Source of the DNA: UBA6623 sp965217195
Lineage (GTDB): Bacteria; Acidobacteriota; Terriglobia; Bryobacterales; UBA6623
DNA: 64,000 bases
Direction of reading: 5' to 3'
Assembly (NCBI GenBank): GCA_965217195.1
Contig: CBDCHL010000005.1
Span: forward strand, 1,364,001-1,428,000
Numbering within the stretch: the stretch's first letter is position 1; the number at the start of each line of letters is the position of its first letter. The translations under genes and the position numbers were made by a program. The notes under the pieces were generated by a model. That model made no database searches. It was not told the origin of the DNA and was given only the letters and a program-made list of their open reading frames with translations. Below, one piece after another: positions 45,540-54,855 of the stretch.

Positions 45540-45827
45540 TGGTACCTTGCTCGGGTGAATTCCGGCACCATCTCAGGAGCTTGTCCGACGGTGTTCGCAG
45601 GGCCCACCCTACGAAAAAGCCGGGATCGCTTCCAACTCTCCCATCTCAACCTGCCGCGGTACGGAGTTCGGACACGATAGGTACGTTTCCCGACTCCCGG
45701 TGTATCACCGGCCATAGTGGCGGACCCTAGCGAAAATCGGGTATCACGCCCTACGAAATAGGCGCTTTCGCGGATGGGTCGGCGGAGCGCCGACATCATA
45801 CAATCGTGTTCGGATTCAACAACGAGC
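45540..45827. other. Intergenic region
   Basis: It contains a GC-rich block with GCAGGGCCCACCCTACG near 45598-45614 and a related CGCCCTACGAAATAGGCG near 45749-45766, probably small palindromic repeats. No gene is seen. Confidence 0.35.
45799..45804 (+). promoter_or_regulatory. Possible -10 box of the small HTH gene
   Basis: A TACAAT 23 bp before the ATG at 45828; no clear -35. Confidence 0.3.
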
Positions 45828-46049
45828 ATGACGGAAACAGCCTCATTAGCGCTTCGTTTGGCGCCGGGAAAGAACGAGTACACGGTCGAGGAAGCGGCTC
45901 GCGTACTTGAAGTCAGCGCGGACGAGTTGCGGGCGCTGCTCTCCCATCACGTGCTCGACGAGATGGAATCCATCCCCACCATCACCAAGATGAGGTTCCG
46001 GCCGGCCGATTTGGTGATGCTGAACCTGGTCAAACACACGCAGCCCTAG
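45828..46049 (+). CDS. Small HTH (MerR/excisionase-like) protein
   Basis: A 73-residue protein from ATG 45828; upstream in-frame codons are not protein-like. YTVEEAARVLEVSADELRALL has the helix-turn-helix pattern of MerR/excisionase-type DNA-binding proteins, and RFRPADLVMLNLV a following helix. No effector domain is present. The function is unknown; it could be a stand-alone regulator. It lies between the CPBP gene and the TIGR03437 gene. Confidence 0.6.
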   Translation: MTETASLALRLAPGKNEYTVEEAARVLEVSADELRALLSHHVLDEMESIPTITKMRFRPADLVMLNLVKHTQP

Positions 46050-46176
46050 GGCCCCGTCCCCTTTTCGGCCTCCCTAGAGCCAAACCGTTCGAGCCCCGTG
46101 CGTAAAACCACAGAGCTGACGCCTCCGATTTCGCGGGGTCGTGTTACTGTAGGGGCAAACCGATACGGGGGATCCT

Positions 46177-48735
46177 GTGCGATATGGGTCGACGCTCGTC
46201 GTCCTACTAGCCGGCGCGCTCGCGATGAGTGCGCCGCTCGTTCTGACCGCTTCCGAGCTCTACTCGGGAGTAGGACACCAGTTCACCATCGAAGCCCAAT
46301 CCGAAGAGGTCCTTCTCGGTGATCTGACGTTCACTGCTCTGCCCGGCAGCGAGAAGCTGACCGTCGAGATCGAAACCGATAATCCGTCCGATGACTTAGA
46401 CCTATTCGTGCGTTTTGCACTCCCTCCCGAGCAACAGGGAGACACGGTCGTTGCGGATTACGCGAGCGAGACTCCGGCGAGCGGCATCGAGACGATCGAG
46501 GCGGATGCCGCGTCAGACCCGCCGCTGCAGACCGGCATCTATCACATCGCACTCCTTGTCAAGACGCTCGACGTGGAGATCAGGGGGATAATCACAGCGA
46601 CAACCGAAATCGGCCCGACGCGCTCGACCTTCATCATTTCCACTTTCGGCCCGTTGGGAGACGAAGGCTGGAGACGAAACTACCCCGTTTCGGATCTGTT
46701 CCATTCCACCCTGGGCGAGTTCGGCGCGCAACCCATAGCCGATCCGGGCGGTTTTCTGCGTTTGTTCGAGGGGGGAGGGTCTCTGCGCGATTTCTTTGTG
46801 ACCCCCGACAAGTTCGTCGGCGACTTCTCGCAGTTCTCGAATGCTCGCTTCGAATTCGATTACCGCCATACGAGCGGCACGGGCGCGGTGCTGCCCATCT
46901 CGATGCGGCTTGTCAGCACCGGCGGAGCGTACCACTGGATCGCCGACGAGCTTCCGCCGAACGGCGCATGGGAGCACTACGTCGTTGAACTCGAGGAGTC
47001 GCAGTGGGAACGCGACTCCGGTGACGATGATTTCCAGGAAGTGCTGGCCGATCTACGCCGCATTGAATTGAGTGGCGACCAAACTCCCGCGCCGGAAACC
47101 GCCGACCTCGACAACTTCTCGTTTAGCGGCGATCCGCCGGAGCCGCCTTCCGGGTCGCCGGATGCGCTGCTTTCGTCCACTTTCGAGTTTGGCTTCGACG
47201 GCTGGAGCCGCAACTACCCCGCGGTGGGCGTGGAGGGGGCAAGCGTGGGGGCGCTGGACTCCGGGTTGGTTCTCGACGGGCCGGGCCATGAATCCGAGAC
47301 ATTTCTCAAGCTCGTTGACAGCGGAACGGGAGATCGAGGCGATGATGCGTTTGTGGTTCCGGCCAAGTTCTTAGGCGATCTCACGGGGCTCGATCGGCCC
47401 TGGTTCGAGTTTCGCTACCGACAGATCGAGGGTGAGTTTCCGCGCGAGGGAGTGAAGGTTTATCTGATCGGTTTGGGTACGGTTTTCCGCTGGTCCGGGC
47501 AGCGTCCGCGGGAGATATGGCAGCAGTATCGCTTTCCCCTGGCCGAAAACCATTTTCTGCGGATGGAGGGGGACAATACCTTCTCGCAAGTTCTGCAAAA
47601 CCTTGCTCGCATTGAGATTAGCGGTGACCTGGCGAAAGATCCCGAAGTGAACGGGATTGACAACTTTTACTTGCGGACCGAATACGTCGCTCCGTCGGGA
47701 CGAGCGTTGTTCCTCGACCCGGAGGTCCTCATTGTTCACGGAGCGGAGGGAGATGCCATCGTTACCGCTCCGCCTATCGCGATTGCGGGTACCAGCACGG
47801 CGGTGAATTGGGAAGCACTGGTTCGGCCCGAATCCGCCGAATGGCTCAGTGTGTCGCCTGAAATCGGCACGACACCCTCGCAGGTTGGATTGGAGATCGA
47901 TGCCTCGGGATTGCTTGAGGGCGTGCACGAAGCGGAAGTGGATATCCGTGAATCGGAGTTCGGCGTACCGCGGGCTACGGTGCGTGTGATTTTGGTGTTG
48001 GCGGAGTCACGGACGCGTCCGCGCATCACTCAACAAGGCGTGGTTCACGCCGTCAGCGAGGGGCTGCCGCTCTCACCCGGCGGACTCGCGTCGCTGTTCG
48101 GAGAGAATATTGCCCCGGCCGAGCAGGAGGCCGCTTTCTTGGAGGGGACCACCAGCCTGCTGCGCGAGGCCCTGGGTGTCACCGTTCGAGTTGAGAGCGT
48201 GAGCGGCGGATTGATCGAGTTGGCGCCGCTGCTTTTCGTAGGGCCCAAGCAAGCGAATTTTCAAATGCCCTTTGCTACGGCCGGTTACGACGTAGTTCGG
48301 GTCGTTGTCGAAAATGATGAAGGAACGAGTGCACCCGAGGAGGTCGCGATTCTATCGACCGGCCCTGGGTTGTTTGTTTTCGAGGTCGACCGCGCCGTAG
48401 TGTTGAATCAAGACGGCGTATTGAATACCGCCGCGGCGCCGGCCCAAAGCGGCGGCATTGTCTCGGCTTTCTTGACCGGAGTCGGAGAAGTAGACCCTCC
48501 CCTGCCGACGGGCATGGCGGCTCCTGTCTCCCCGCTCAGTCGACCCATCGCGGACGCCCGCGCGACCATCGGCGGCGTTGAGGCACGGATTTCGGCCATC
48601 GTCTTGGCCCCCGGGTATGTCGGGCTGGTCCAAGCGAATTTGGAAGTTCCCGCGAGCCTGGCTCCGGGGGATTACGAGTTAGTGATCACGGTGGGGGATC
48701 GCGCGTCGAATCGAGGGATTATTTCGTTGGAGTAA
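46177..48735 (+). CDS. Secreted protein with tandem laminin-B-like domains and TIGR03437 C-terminus
   Basis: An 852-residue protein with a GTG start at 46177 (GGGGGA upstream) and signal peptide (1-25). Two repeats of a laminin-B/domain IV-like module are visible at about 155-310 and 330-500: each starts with a GW(R/S)RNYP segment, has a VVPAKFLGDLTGL or FVTPDKFVGDFSQF strand, then DFQEVLADLRRIELSGD or TFSQVLQNLARIEISGD and DNF. A BACON-like beta domain follows, then the TIGR03437 domain (GGLASLFGENIAP, FVGPKQANFQMPFA, GLVQANLEVPASLAPGDYELVI). This C-terminal domain is characteristic of Solibacter-type acidobacteria. Predicted extracellular; function not established. Confidence 0.85.
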   Translation: MRYGSTLVVLLAGALAMSAPLVLTASELYSGVGHQFTIEAQSEEVLLGDLTFTALPGSEKLTVEIETDNPSDDLDLFVRFALPPEQQGDTVVADYASETPASGIETIEADAASDPPLQTGIYHIALLVKTLDVEIRGIITATTEIGPTRSTFIISTFGPLGDEGWRRNYPVSDLFHSTLGEFGAQPIADPGGFLRLFEGGGSLRDFFVTPDKFVGDFSQFSNARFEFDYRHTSGTGAVLPISMRLVSTGGAYHWIADELPPNGAWEHYVVELEESQWERDSGDDDFQEVLADLRRIELSGDQTPAPETADLDNFSFSGDPPEPPSGSPDALLSSTFEFGFDGWSRNYPAVGVEGASVGALDSGLVLDGPGHESETFLKLVDSGTGDRGDDAFVVPAKFLGDLTGLDRPWFEFRYRQIEGEFPREGVKVYLIGLGTVFRWSGQRPREIWQQYRFPLAENHFLRMEGDNTFSQVLQNLARIEISGDLAKDPEVNGIDNFYLRTEYVAPSGRALFLDPEVLIVHGAEGDAIVTAPPIAIAGTSTAVNWEALVRPESAEWLSVSPEIGTTPSQVGLEIDASGLLEGVHEAEVDIRESEFGVPRATVRVILVLAESRTRPRITQQGVVHAVSEGLPLSPGGLASLFGENIAPAEQEAAFLEGTTSLLREALGVTVRVESVSGGLIELAPLLFVGPKQANFQMPFATAGYDVVRVVVENDEGTSAPEEVAILSTGPGLFVFEVDRAVVLNQDGVLNTAAAPAQSGGIVSAFLTGVGEVDPPLPTGMAAPVSPLSRPIADARATIGGVEARISAIVLAPGYVGLVQANLEVPASLAPGDYELVITVGDRASNRGIISLE

Positions 48736-48737
48736 AA

Positions 48738-48775
48738 GCGACAGATTTCTTCGAACCCTGCGCTACGCTCTTGCC
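48738..48775 (+). repeat. Dispersed repeat, family A, copy 3
   Basis: It matches TTTCTTCGAACCCTGCGCTACGC of the reverse strand at 55189-55223 and lies directly behind the TIGR03437 gene. Confidence 0.65.
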
Positions 48776-48783
48776 AGGGACTG

Positions 48784-49923
48784 CTAGGGAACCTCGACAG
48801 TGAGGGGCTCCGAGAGCGCGCTTTCGTTGCCTTTTTGGTCGATTGCCGTGACGGCGTAACGGTAGGCGCGGCCACGTTCGACCGCGCGGTTTGTCGCCGC
48901 GGGAGTCGTCAAGAGTTTTCCGGTTTCGGCCAGAAGTTCGCCGGTTCCTTCCGCACGGTAGAGGTGGTAGCCCGCTAGATCCGATTCCTCGTTCGGCTGC
49001 CAAGCGAGTTCGACGCTCGTTTCCGTCGTTACGGCGCGGAGTTCTCTGGGTGGGATGGGCGGAAAGACATCCTCGGTGACGATCTGCGCGCGGGCGCTTA
49101 GCGGCCCTTCGGCGGCCCCCGTGAAGGTTCGGCGAAGGCTCCTGACGCGATAGACGTAGTTCTTGTCCCAAGCGAACTGTGTGTCGAAAAATTGCGTCTT
49201 GTCGGCGGTGCCAATGCGGGTCAGCTCCACGGCCGGGTCCGAGCCACGCAGCACGCGATAGGAAGTGGCTCGTTCGGCCGCACCCCATTCGACGAGAATG
49301 CCTTTGGGCTTCGACGTCAGAGTCGGTCGGCCGGGTTCACCGGGGCCTTCGACCACTTCGATGACCGCGAGGTTGGACAAGCCCATTGAGCGGCCACGGC
49401 GGCCGAGCGCGCGAACGCCGTAAGCGAAGCTCGTCTCGTCCGGCGGGGGCAGCTCCAGCGTGATGCGGAGCCGATCGCCGGCGGCGGGGTCCGCCGGCTC
49501 CGGGCCCTCGAGAGAGGCAACCTCGCGGCTCTCTCGCTCGAAGCGCTCCGCCGAAATATTCTCGCCCGGCCGGTCCAGGACGAGTTGATGGATCGCGAAT
49601 CTCAGCGAGTGCCGCAGGGGCATCGCCTCCGTCGTGCGACCAGGCGGGGTCCACTCCAGGACGATACCCTCTGTCGTCTGCAGCGCCGTCAAGGCTTCCG
49701 CTCGCTCGGGGATGTGGAGCAGAGGGGGGAGCGGCTCGCTGATTGATCCGCAAGAAAGCCACGCCAATGCAGCGAGGGAACCCGGGACCGCGAACCGCGA
49801 AGTGAAGCGCCGCGCCGCTCGACGACGCGGACCCGGATTGCGGTCCGCATCGCCACGCCCGTCATCCCTGCATGGGAACAACGTCGGCAGACGGAGCAGC
49901 GGAGGCACGGCGAAGCGCAGCAA
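48784..49923 (-). CDS. Fibronectin type III-like lipoprotein
   Basis: A 379-residue frame from TTG 49923, which begins only 3 bp after the hslU stop; the true start is uncertain because the lipoprotein signal (FAVPGSLAALAWLSC, lipobox LSCG) lies about 45 residues inside. The mature part holds fibronectin-III-like beta modules: ALTALQTTEGIVLEWTPPG, PTLTSKPKGILVEWGAAERATSYRVLRG, and ELAWQPNEESDLAGYHLYRA with a last AYRYAVTAIDQKGNES strand. Likely surface- or periplasm-exposed. The close placement after hslU suggests co-transcription, which would be an unusual partner for a cytoplasmic protease. Confidence 0.7.
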   Translation of the reverse strand: MLRFAVPPLLRLPTLFPCRDDGRGDADRNPGPRRRAARRFTSRFAVPGSLAALAWLSCGSISEPLPPLLHIPERAEALTALQTTEGIVLEWTPPGRTTEAMPLRHSLRFAIHQLVLDRPGENISAERFERESREVASLEGPEPADPAAGDRLRITLELPPPDETSFAYGVRALGRRGRSMGLSNLAVIEVVEGPGEPGRPTLTSKPKGILVEWGAAERATSYRVLRGSDPAVELTRIGTADKTQFFDTQFAWDKNYVYRVRSLRRTFTGAAEGPLSARAQIVTEDVFPPIPPRELRAVTTETSVELAWQPNEESDLAGYHLYRAEGTGELLAETGKLLTTPAATNRAVERGRAYRYAVTAIDQKGNESALSEPLTVEVP

Positions 49924-49926
49924 CGG

Positions 49927-51291
49927 TTAGAGAATATACCGACTGAGGTCCTGGTCCTTGACGATGTCAGCCAACTTGTCGTCGACATAGGCCGCGTCGA
50001 TCGTGATGTTCTTCTTCTTGAGATCGGGCGCGTCGAACGACAGCTCATCCAGCAGCTTTTCCATGATCGTGTGCAGCCGCCGAGCGCCGATGTTCTGGGT
50101 GCTCTCGTTGACCCGTGATGCCGCCTGGGCGATGGCTTCCACGGCGTCTTTCTTGAACTTGAGGCGGATGCCCTCGGTTTCCATCAAGGCGGTGTATTGC
50201 TTGATCAGTGCGTTCTTCGGCTCCGTCAAGATGCGCACGAAATCCGCGGTCGACAGCGTGGTCAACTCCACGCGGATCGGGAAGCGGCCTTGCAGCTCGG
50301 GGATCAAGTCGCTCGGTTTCGAGACGTGAAACGCGCCGGCGCCGATGAAGAGAATATGGTCGGTGCGCACCATCCCGTAACGCGTGTTGACGGTGGTACC
50401 TTCGACGATGGGTAGGATGTCGCGCTGCACGCCTTCGCGGCTGACGTCAGGGCCACGGCCTCCCTCGCGCCCCGCGATCTTGTCCATTTCGTCCAGGAAG
50501 ATGATGGCGGATTGCTCGACGCGCTCGAGGGCTTGGCGCGTGACTTGGTCCATATCGATGAGTTTCTGCTCTTCCTCTTGCGTGAGGTACTCGAGGCCTT
50601 CGATGACGCGCATCTTGCGGCGGCGGCCCTTGCCGCCGAATAGGCCGGGCAACATGTCGCGGAGATTGATGTCCATCTCCTCGGTCCCGGTGCTGGTGAC
50701 GATTTCGACGGGCATCGATTTCTCGCGCACTTCGATGTCGACCATGCGCTCATCGAGCTTGCCTTCGCGCAGGGAACGGCGCAACTTCTCGCGGGTCTTC
50801 TCGATGCTGTCCTTGCCTTCCTCCTCCTCCTGCGGCGGCATCAGCAGATCGAGCATGCGTTCCTCGGCGTTGGCCTCAGCGCGCTCGCCGACCAGTTGCA
50901 GCTTCTCCTCGCGGATCATTTCGATCGAGACTTCGGTCAAGTCGCGAATCATCGAATCGACGTCGCGGCCGACATAACCCACTTCCGTGAATTTCGACGC
51001 CTCGACCTTGAGGAAAGGGGAGCTCGCCAGCCGCGCCAACCGGCGGGCGACTTCGGTCTTCCCGACGCCGGTCGGCCCGATCATCAGGATGTTCTTCGGC
51101 ATGACCTCCTCGGCCATGTCGGGTTCGAGTTTCTGGCGCCGGACGCGGTTGCGCAACGCGATGGCCACGGCGCGCTTGGCCTCTTTTTGGCCCACCACGT
51201 ACTTGTCGAGTTCGTCGACGATTTGCCGCGGCGTCAACTCATCAAGCGCCGGCATGTCATTGGCGCTGTTGCCGGGAAGGTAGATGACCAT
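49927..51291 (-). CDS. hslU: ATP-dependent protease ATPase subunit HslU
   Basis: A 454-residue AAA+ protein. Walker A is GPTGVGKT (72-79), Walker B is AIIFLDEMDKI, and the sensor-type segment LIPELQGRFPIRVEL and the C-terminal DLSRYIL are typical. It unfolds proteins and feeds them to HslV. The gene sits 9 bp after hslV, the standard order. The residues about 1-12 before LDELTPRQIVDELDKYVVGQ are a little longer than usual. Confidence 0.96.
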   Translation of the reverse strand: MVIYLPGNSANDMPALDELTPRQIVDELDKYVVGQKEAKRAVAIALRNRVRRQKLEPDMAEEVMPKNILMIGPTGVGKTEVARRLARLASSPFLKVEASKFTEVGYVGRDVDSMIRDLTEVSIEMIREEKLQLVGERAEANAEERMLDLLMPPQEEEEGKDSIEKTREKLRRSLREGKLDERMVDIEVREKSMPVEIVTSTGTEEMDINLRDMLPGLFGGKGRRRKMRVIEGLEYLTQEEEQKLIDMDQVTRQALERVEQSAIIFLDEMDKIAGREGGRGPDVSREGVQRDILPIVEGTTVNTRYGMVRTDHILFIGAGAFHVSKPSDLIPELQGRFPIRVELTTLSTADFVRILTEPKNALIKQYTALMETEGIRLKFKKDAVEAIAQAASRVNESTQNIGARRLHTIMEKLLDELSFDAPDLKKKNITIDAAYVDDKLADIVKDQDLSRYIL

Positions 51292-51300
51292 GGGGCGGAG

Positions 51301-51849
51301 TTATCCCAATTCCTCAACCGTGATGTTCGTGTTGGTGTAGATGCAGATGCGCGCGGCGATCTTCATGGCCTCGATCGCGACATCATGGGCGCTCATCTCG
51401 GTATGGGCGAGCAAGGCCGTGGCGGCGGCAACGGCGAAAGGACCTCCCGAGCCGACCGCCGCGACATCGTCATCGGGCTCGATCACGTCGCCGGTTCCGC
51501 TGACCAGTAGAGTATTGTCATCATCGGCGACAAGCAGGAGGGCTTCCAGGTGCCGCAGCATTTTGTCAGTGCGCCAGTCGCGCGCCAACTCCACCGCGGA
51601 GCGCTCGAGGTTGCCCTGGTGCTCTTGCAGCTTGTCTTCGAAACGGGAAAAGAGCGAAAGCGCGTCGGCGGTCGAACCCGCGAAACCCGCCAGGATCTTG
51701 TCGCTATGGAGGCGGCGCACCTTGCGGGCCGTCGATTTTAGTACCTCGGCCCCCTGGGTGACTTGGCCGTCCCCGGCCAAAATCACCTTGCCGTTTCGTC
51801 GAACGCAGAGAACGGTTGTGGAGCGAATCTTCAGACCGGATTTCAGCAA
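51301..51849 (-). CDS. hslV: ATP-dependent protease peptidase subunit HslV
   Basis: A threonine peptidase of up to 182 residues. TTVLCVRRNGKVILAGDGQVTQG is the HslV N-terminus, whose Thr becomes the nucleophile after processing. There is no ATG start: TTG at 51849 would leave about 10 residues to remove, CTG at 51834 about 5 (KIRSTT). The C-terminal AARICIYTNTNITVEELG is standard. With HslU it forms the bacterial HslUV proteasome-like protease. A TATAAT lies at 51855-51860, very close to the start. Confidence 0.95.
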   Translation of the reverse strand: MLKSGLKIRSTTVLCVRRNGKVILAGDGQVTQGAEVLKSTARKVRRLHSDKILAGFAGSTADALSLFSRFEDKLQEHQGNLERSAVELARDWRTDKMLRHLEALLLVADDDNTLLVSGTGDVIEPDDDVAAVGSGGPFAVAAATALLAHTEMSAHDVAIEAMKIAARICIYTNTNITVEELG

Positions 51850-51854
51850 ACCAC

Positions 51855-51860
51855 ATTATA
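51855..51860 (-). promoter_or_regulatory. Possible -10 box of hslVU
   Basis: A TATAAT on the minus strand, 5 bp before the first possible start codon (TTG 51849). If used, the transcript would be nearly leaderless. Confidence 0.4.
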
Positions 51861-51945
51861 CTTGAAGGCCTTTGAGGCGGCTTTCGCGGCCCGCCGAACG
51901 ACGCAAGCGCCGTCCCGCCCGCCGATCCCGTAAACTCATCTTCTG

Positions 51946-53034
51946 ATGATCAAAACCATCGAATGGACTACCGAAGGCGTGGTCATGATTGATCAGACCA
52001 AGCTGCCGGCCGAAGAGGTCTACCTCACTTGCCGCGACTATCAGGAGACCGCGGACGCGATCCGCAATATGGTCATCCGCGGGGCTCCGGCGATAGGCGT
52101 CGCAGCGGCCATGGGCGTTGCACGGGGCGTCTGCGACGCCGTGGACCAGGCCGACGCGACGGTCGTTCCGGAGCAGCTCGATCAATCCCTCGATCAATCG
52201 ATGGAAACGATCTGCGAGACCCTCGCTGCTACGCGTCCCACCGCGGTCAACCTTTTTTGGGCCATCGAGCGGATGAAAAACCTCTACGGCGAGCTGCGGG
52301 AAAAGGGTGCCGCCGCGCAGGCGATCCGCGATCGGCTTGTCGATGAAGCGCGGCGGATGCACGCCGAAGACATTGAAATCAATAAGGCGATCGGCCGCCA
52401 TGGCGCGGTATTGCTACCCGCTGAAGCCACCGTGATGACCCACTGCAACGCCGGGGCGCTCGCCACGGCGGGGTATGGAACGGCGCTGGGCGTCATTCGC
52501 GCGGCGGTTGAAGGCGGCAACCCGGTCGCAGTGCTCGCCAATGAAACGCGTCCTTTCATGCAGGGAGCCCGGCTCACCGTCTGGGAACTCCAGCAAGACA
52601 ACATCCCCGTCACGTTGCTCACGGACAATATGGCCGGGCATGTCTTGCACGGCGGCAGTGTCGGCGCGATCGTCGTCGGGGCCGACCGTATCGCCGGAAA
52701 CGGAGACGTGGCCAATAAGATCGGGACGTATACGGTGGCCGTGCTGGCGAAAGAGAACGACGTACCCTTCTATGTCGCCGCTCCGATCTCCACGCTGGAC
52801 CTGAGCTTGGCTTCGGGCGAGGAAATTCCGATCGAGGAGCGCGATGCCGCCGAGGTCACCCAAGTAGGCGGCCACCAGATCGCTCCGCCGGATACGGCGG
52901 TCCTGAATCCTGCTTTCGACGTCACGCCTAATCGTTACGTCAGCGCCATCATTACCGAACGCGGCGTGGCCCGCGAACCGTACACGGAATCGCTTCGGCA
53001 ACTGGCATCGAGACCGGCCGACAGCGACAAGTGA
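51946..53034 (+). CDS. mtnA: S-methyl-5-thioribose-1-phosphate isomerase
   Basis: A 362-residue eIF2B-family protein opening MIKTIEWTTEGVVMIDQTKLP. The catalytic pair is visible in VMTHCNAGALATAGYGTALGVIRAA (Cys) and GADRIAGNGDVANKIGTYTVAVLA (Asp). It opens the ring of methylthioribose-1-phosphate in methionine salvage. No other salvage gene is adjacent; the PfkB-type kinase after it is not MtnK, which is of another fold. Complete and of normal length. Confidence 0.95.
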   Translation: MIKTIEWTTEGVVMIDQTKLPAEEVYLTCRDYQETADAIRNMVIRGAPAIGVAAAMGVARGVCDAVDQADATVVPEQLDQSLDQSMETICETLAATRPTAVNLFWAIERMKNLYGELREKGAAAQAIRDRLVDEARRMHAEDIEINKAIGRHGAVLLPAEATVMTHCNAGALATAGYGTALGVIRAAVEGGNPVAVLANETRPFMQGARLTVWELQQDNIPVTLLTDNMAGHVLHGGSVGAIVVGADRIAGNGDVANKIGTYTVAVLAKENDVPFYVAAPISTLDLSLASGEEIPIEERDAAEVTQVGGHQIAPPDTAVLNPAFDVTPNRYVSAIITERGVAREPYTESLRQLASRPADSDK

Positions 53035-53140
53035 ACGCCGTCGGCCACGCGTCCGCCCTTCAACGGCGGTGCGGAACGGCCATTGTTTCCGCCGCCAACC
53101 TGTGCTCTCAGCACCCCTTGTTAAGCTAAGAGAATTCTCG

Positions 53141-54094
53141 ATGCAGGCGACCTTTGACGTAGTCGGCGTTGGTCTTAACGCGACCGACACAGTGATCCTC
53201 GTTTCACGCGTTCCACGCTTTGGCGGCAAGGCGCCGTTCACCGACGAAATGGTCAGCGTCGGCGGCCAGGTGGCCAGCGCGGTAGTGACGTGTCAAAGGC
53301 TCGGCCTGCGATCGAAATACATCGGCTCGGTCGGCGACGACGAGCGCGGCAAGATCCAACTGGCCAGCTTGCGGGAAAGCGGCGTGGACATCGAGCATGT
53401 CCAGGTCCGCGAAGGCTGCGCCAACCAATCGGCGTACATCATCATCGACCAAGCCACCGGAGAGCGGACGATTTTCTGGCACCGCGATGACTGCCTGCGC
53501 ATCGACCCGGACCAGATCACGCCCGAGCAGATCACTTGCGCGCGAATGCTCCATATCGACGGCCATGACACACAAGCCGTCGAACGCGCCGCGCGCATCG
53601 CGAAACAGGCCGGTATTCCCGTCACCGTCGATGTCGACACCATCTACCCGGGCTTCGACCGCGTGCTACCCGAGATCGATTACCTGGTAGCAAGCACCGA
53701 GTTTCCGACCAATTGGACCCGCGAGCAAGACCCACTAGAAGCACTACGAAGAATTCGCGGCGAGTATAAGATGCACGTAGCGGCCATGACGCTCGGCGCC
53801 GACGGCTGTATGGCGCTTGACGACGAAGGGTTTCATTATTCGCCGGCGTTTGTCGTCAACTGCGTTGACACGACCGGGGCGGGCGACGTTTTTCACGGGG
53901 CTTTCTGCTACGCTCTGCTCGAAGGCTACTCGATGGACCGCCTGCTGGAATTCTCGAACGCCATGGCGGCGATCAATTGCAAGGCACTCGGGGCGAGAGG
54001 CAGAATCGGCACCCGCGCGGAAGCCGAGCGCCTGATTCGAAGCGGAGAACGGCGGGTAAACGCTGAATTCGCTGACGTCGCGAAACGTCTGTAG
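53141..54094 (+). CDS. PfkB-family carbohydrate kinase
   Basis: A 317-residue ribokinase-fold kinase from ATG 53141. The glycine-rich entry (MVSVGGQVASAVVTCQRLG), a sugar-side TIFWHRDDCLRID segment and the anion-hole/catalytic motif DTTGAGDVFHGAF (catalytic Asp) are visible. It phosphorylates a sugar or nucleoside; the substrate cannot be read from the sequence. It lies 106 bp after mtnA and might be co-transcribed with it. Confidence 0.9.
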   Translation: MQATFDVVGVGLNATDTVILVSRVPRFGGKAPFTDEMVSVGGQVASAVVTCQRLGLRSKYIGSVGDDERGKIQLASLRESGVDIEHVQVREGCANQSAYIIIDQATGERTIFWHRDDCLRIDPDQITPEQITCARMLHIDGHDTQAVERAARIAKQAGIPVTVDVDTIYPGFDRVLPEIDYLVASTEFPTNWTREQDPLEALRRIRGEYKMHVAAMTLGADGCMALDDEGFHYSPAFVVNCVDTTGAGDVFHGAFCYALLEGYSMDRLLEFSNAMAAINCKALGARGRIGTRAEAERLIRSGERRVNAEFADVAKRL

Positions 54095-54150
54095 AGAAGC
54101 TGCTTCGAGCGCGAGCCGACGGTCAATGAACCGCGTGCTCGACGACTGCT

Positions 54151-54855
54151 ATGTTTCCACTGCGCGATCACACCCCGCGTTGGAGTTTCCCGGGCGTTAC
54201 GCTTGGGCTGATCATCGTTAATTCCGCGATCTTCCTCTATCAATTCTCGCTGAGCTCCGCGTCGCCGCAGGCAGCGCAGGCGTTCATCATGGCGTTCGGT
54301 GCGGTGCCGGCCAAGGTAGGAGCCGCGATTTCGGGAGACTATTCGCTGCTTCTCGGCACCGGGCCTTTGTTCACGTCCATCTTCCTACACGGCGGGTGGA
54401 TGCATCTCATCGGCAATATGTGGTTCTTGTGGGTCTTTGGCGACAACATCGAGGACGAGTTGGGGCACGGACTTTACCTCGTTTTCTACATTGCATGCGG
54501 CTTGCTCGCTTCGGTTGCTCATCTGTGGAGCAACCCGGCCTCGACTGTGCCCGTGGTGGGGGCCAGCGGTGCGATTGCGGGCGTGATGGGCGCGTACATG
54601 ATTCGCTTCCCGATGGCGCGCGTCGTGACGCTGATTCCGCTGTTTATCATCTTTACGACGGTCGAGCTGCCGGCCTTTGTGTTGTTGCTTTACTGGTTCG
54701 GCATCCAGTTTCTGAGCGGCGCAATGACGATAGGCGAAGCCTCCGGCGGCGGGGTTGCCTGGTGGGCTCATATCGGAGGCTTCGTTGCCGGAGCCGGCTT
54801 GATCTTGTTGCGGCCACGACGGCGCCGCCATCGCCGAATCTACGATCACGCGTGA
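54151..54855 (+). CDS. Rhomboid-family intramembrane serine protease
   Basis: A 234-residue membrane protein with about six hydrophobic segments. The catalytic Ser is in GASG (Ser139) and the His in WWAHIGG (His207); the conserved FLHGGWMHLIGNMWFLWVFG loop (His80, His85, Asn89) is intact. It cleaves transmembrane segments of other proteins. The stop overlaps the start of the glutaredoxin-like gene by one base. The basic tail RPRRRRHRR is consistent with a cytoplasmic C-terminus. Confidence 0.94.
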   Translation: MFPLRDHTPRWSFPGVTLGLIIVNSAIFLYQFSLSSASPQAAQAFIMAFGAVPAKVGAAISGDYSLLLGTGPLFTSIFLHGGWMHLIGNMWFLWVFGDNIEDELGHGLYLVFYIACGLLASVAHLWSNPASTVPVVGASGAIAGVMGAYMIRFPMARVVTLIPLFIIFTTVELPAFVLLLYWFGIQFLSGAMTIGEASGGGVAWWAHIGGFVAGAGLILLRPRRRRHRRIYDHA

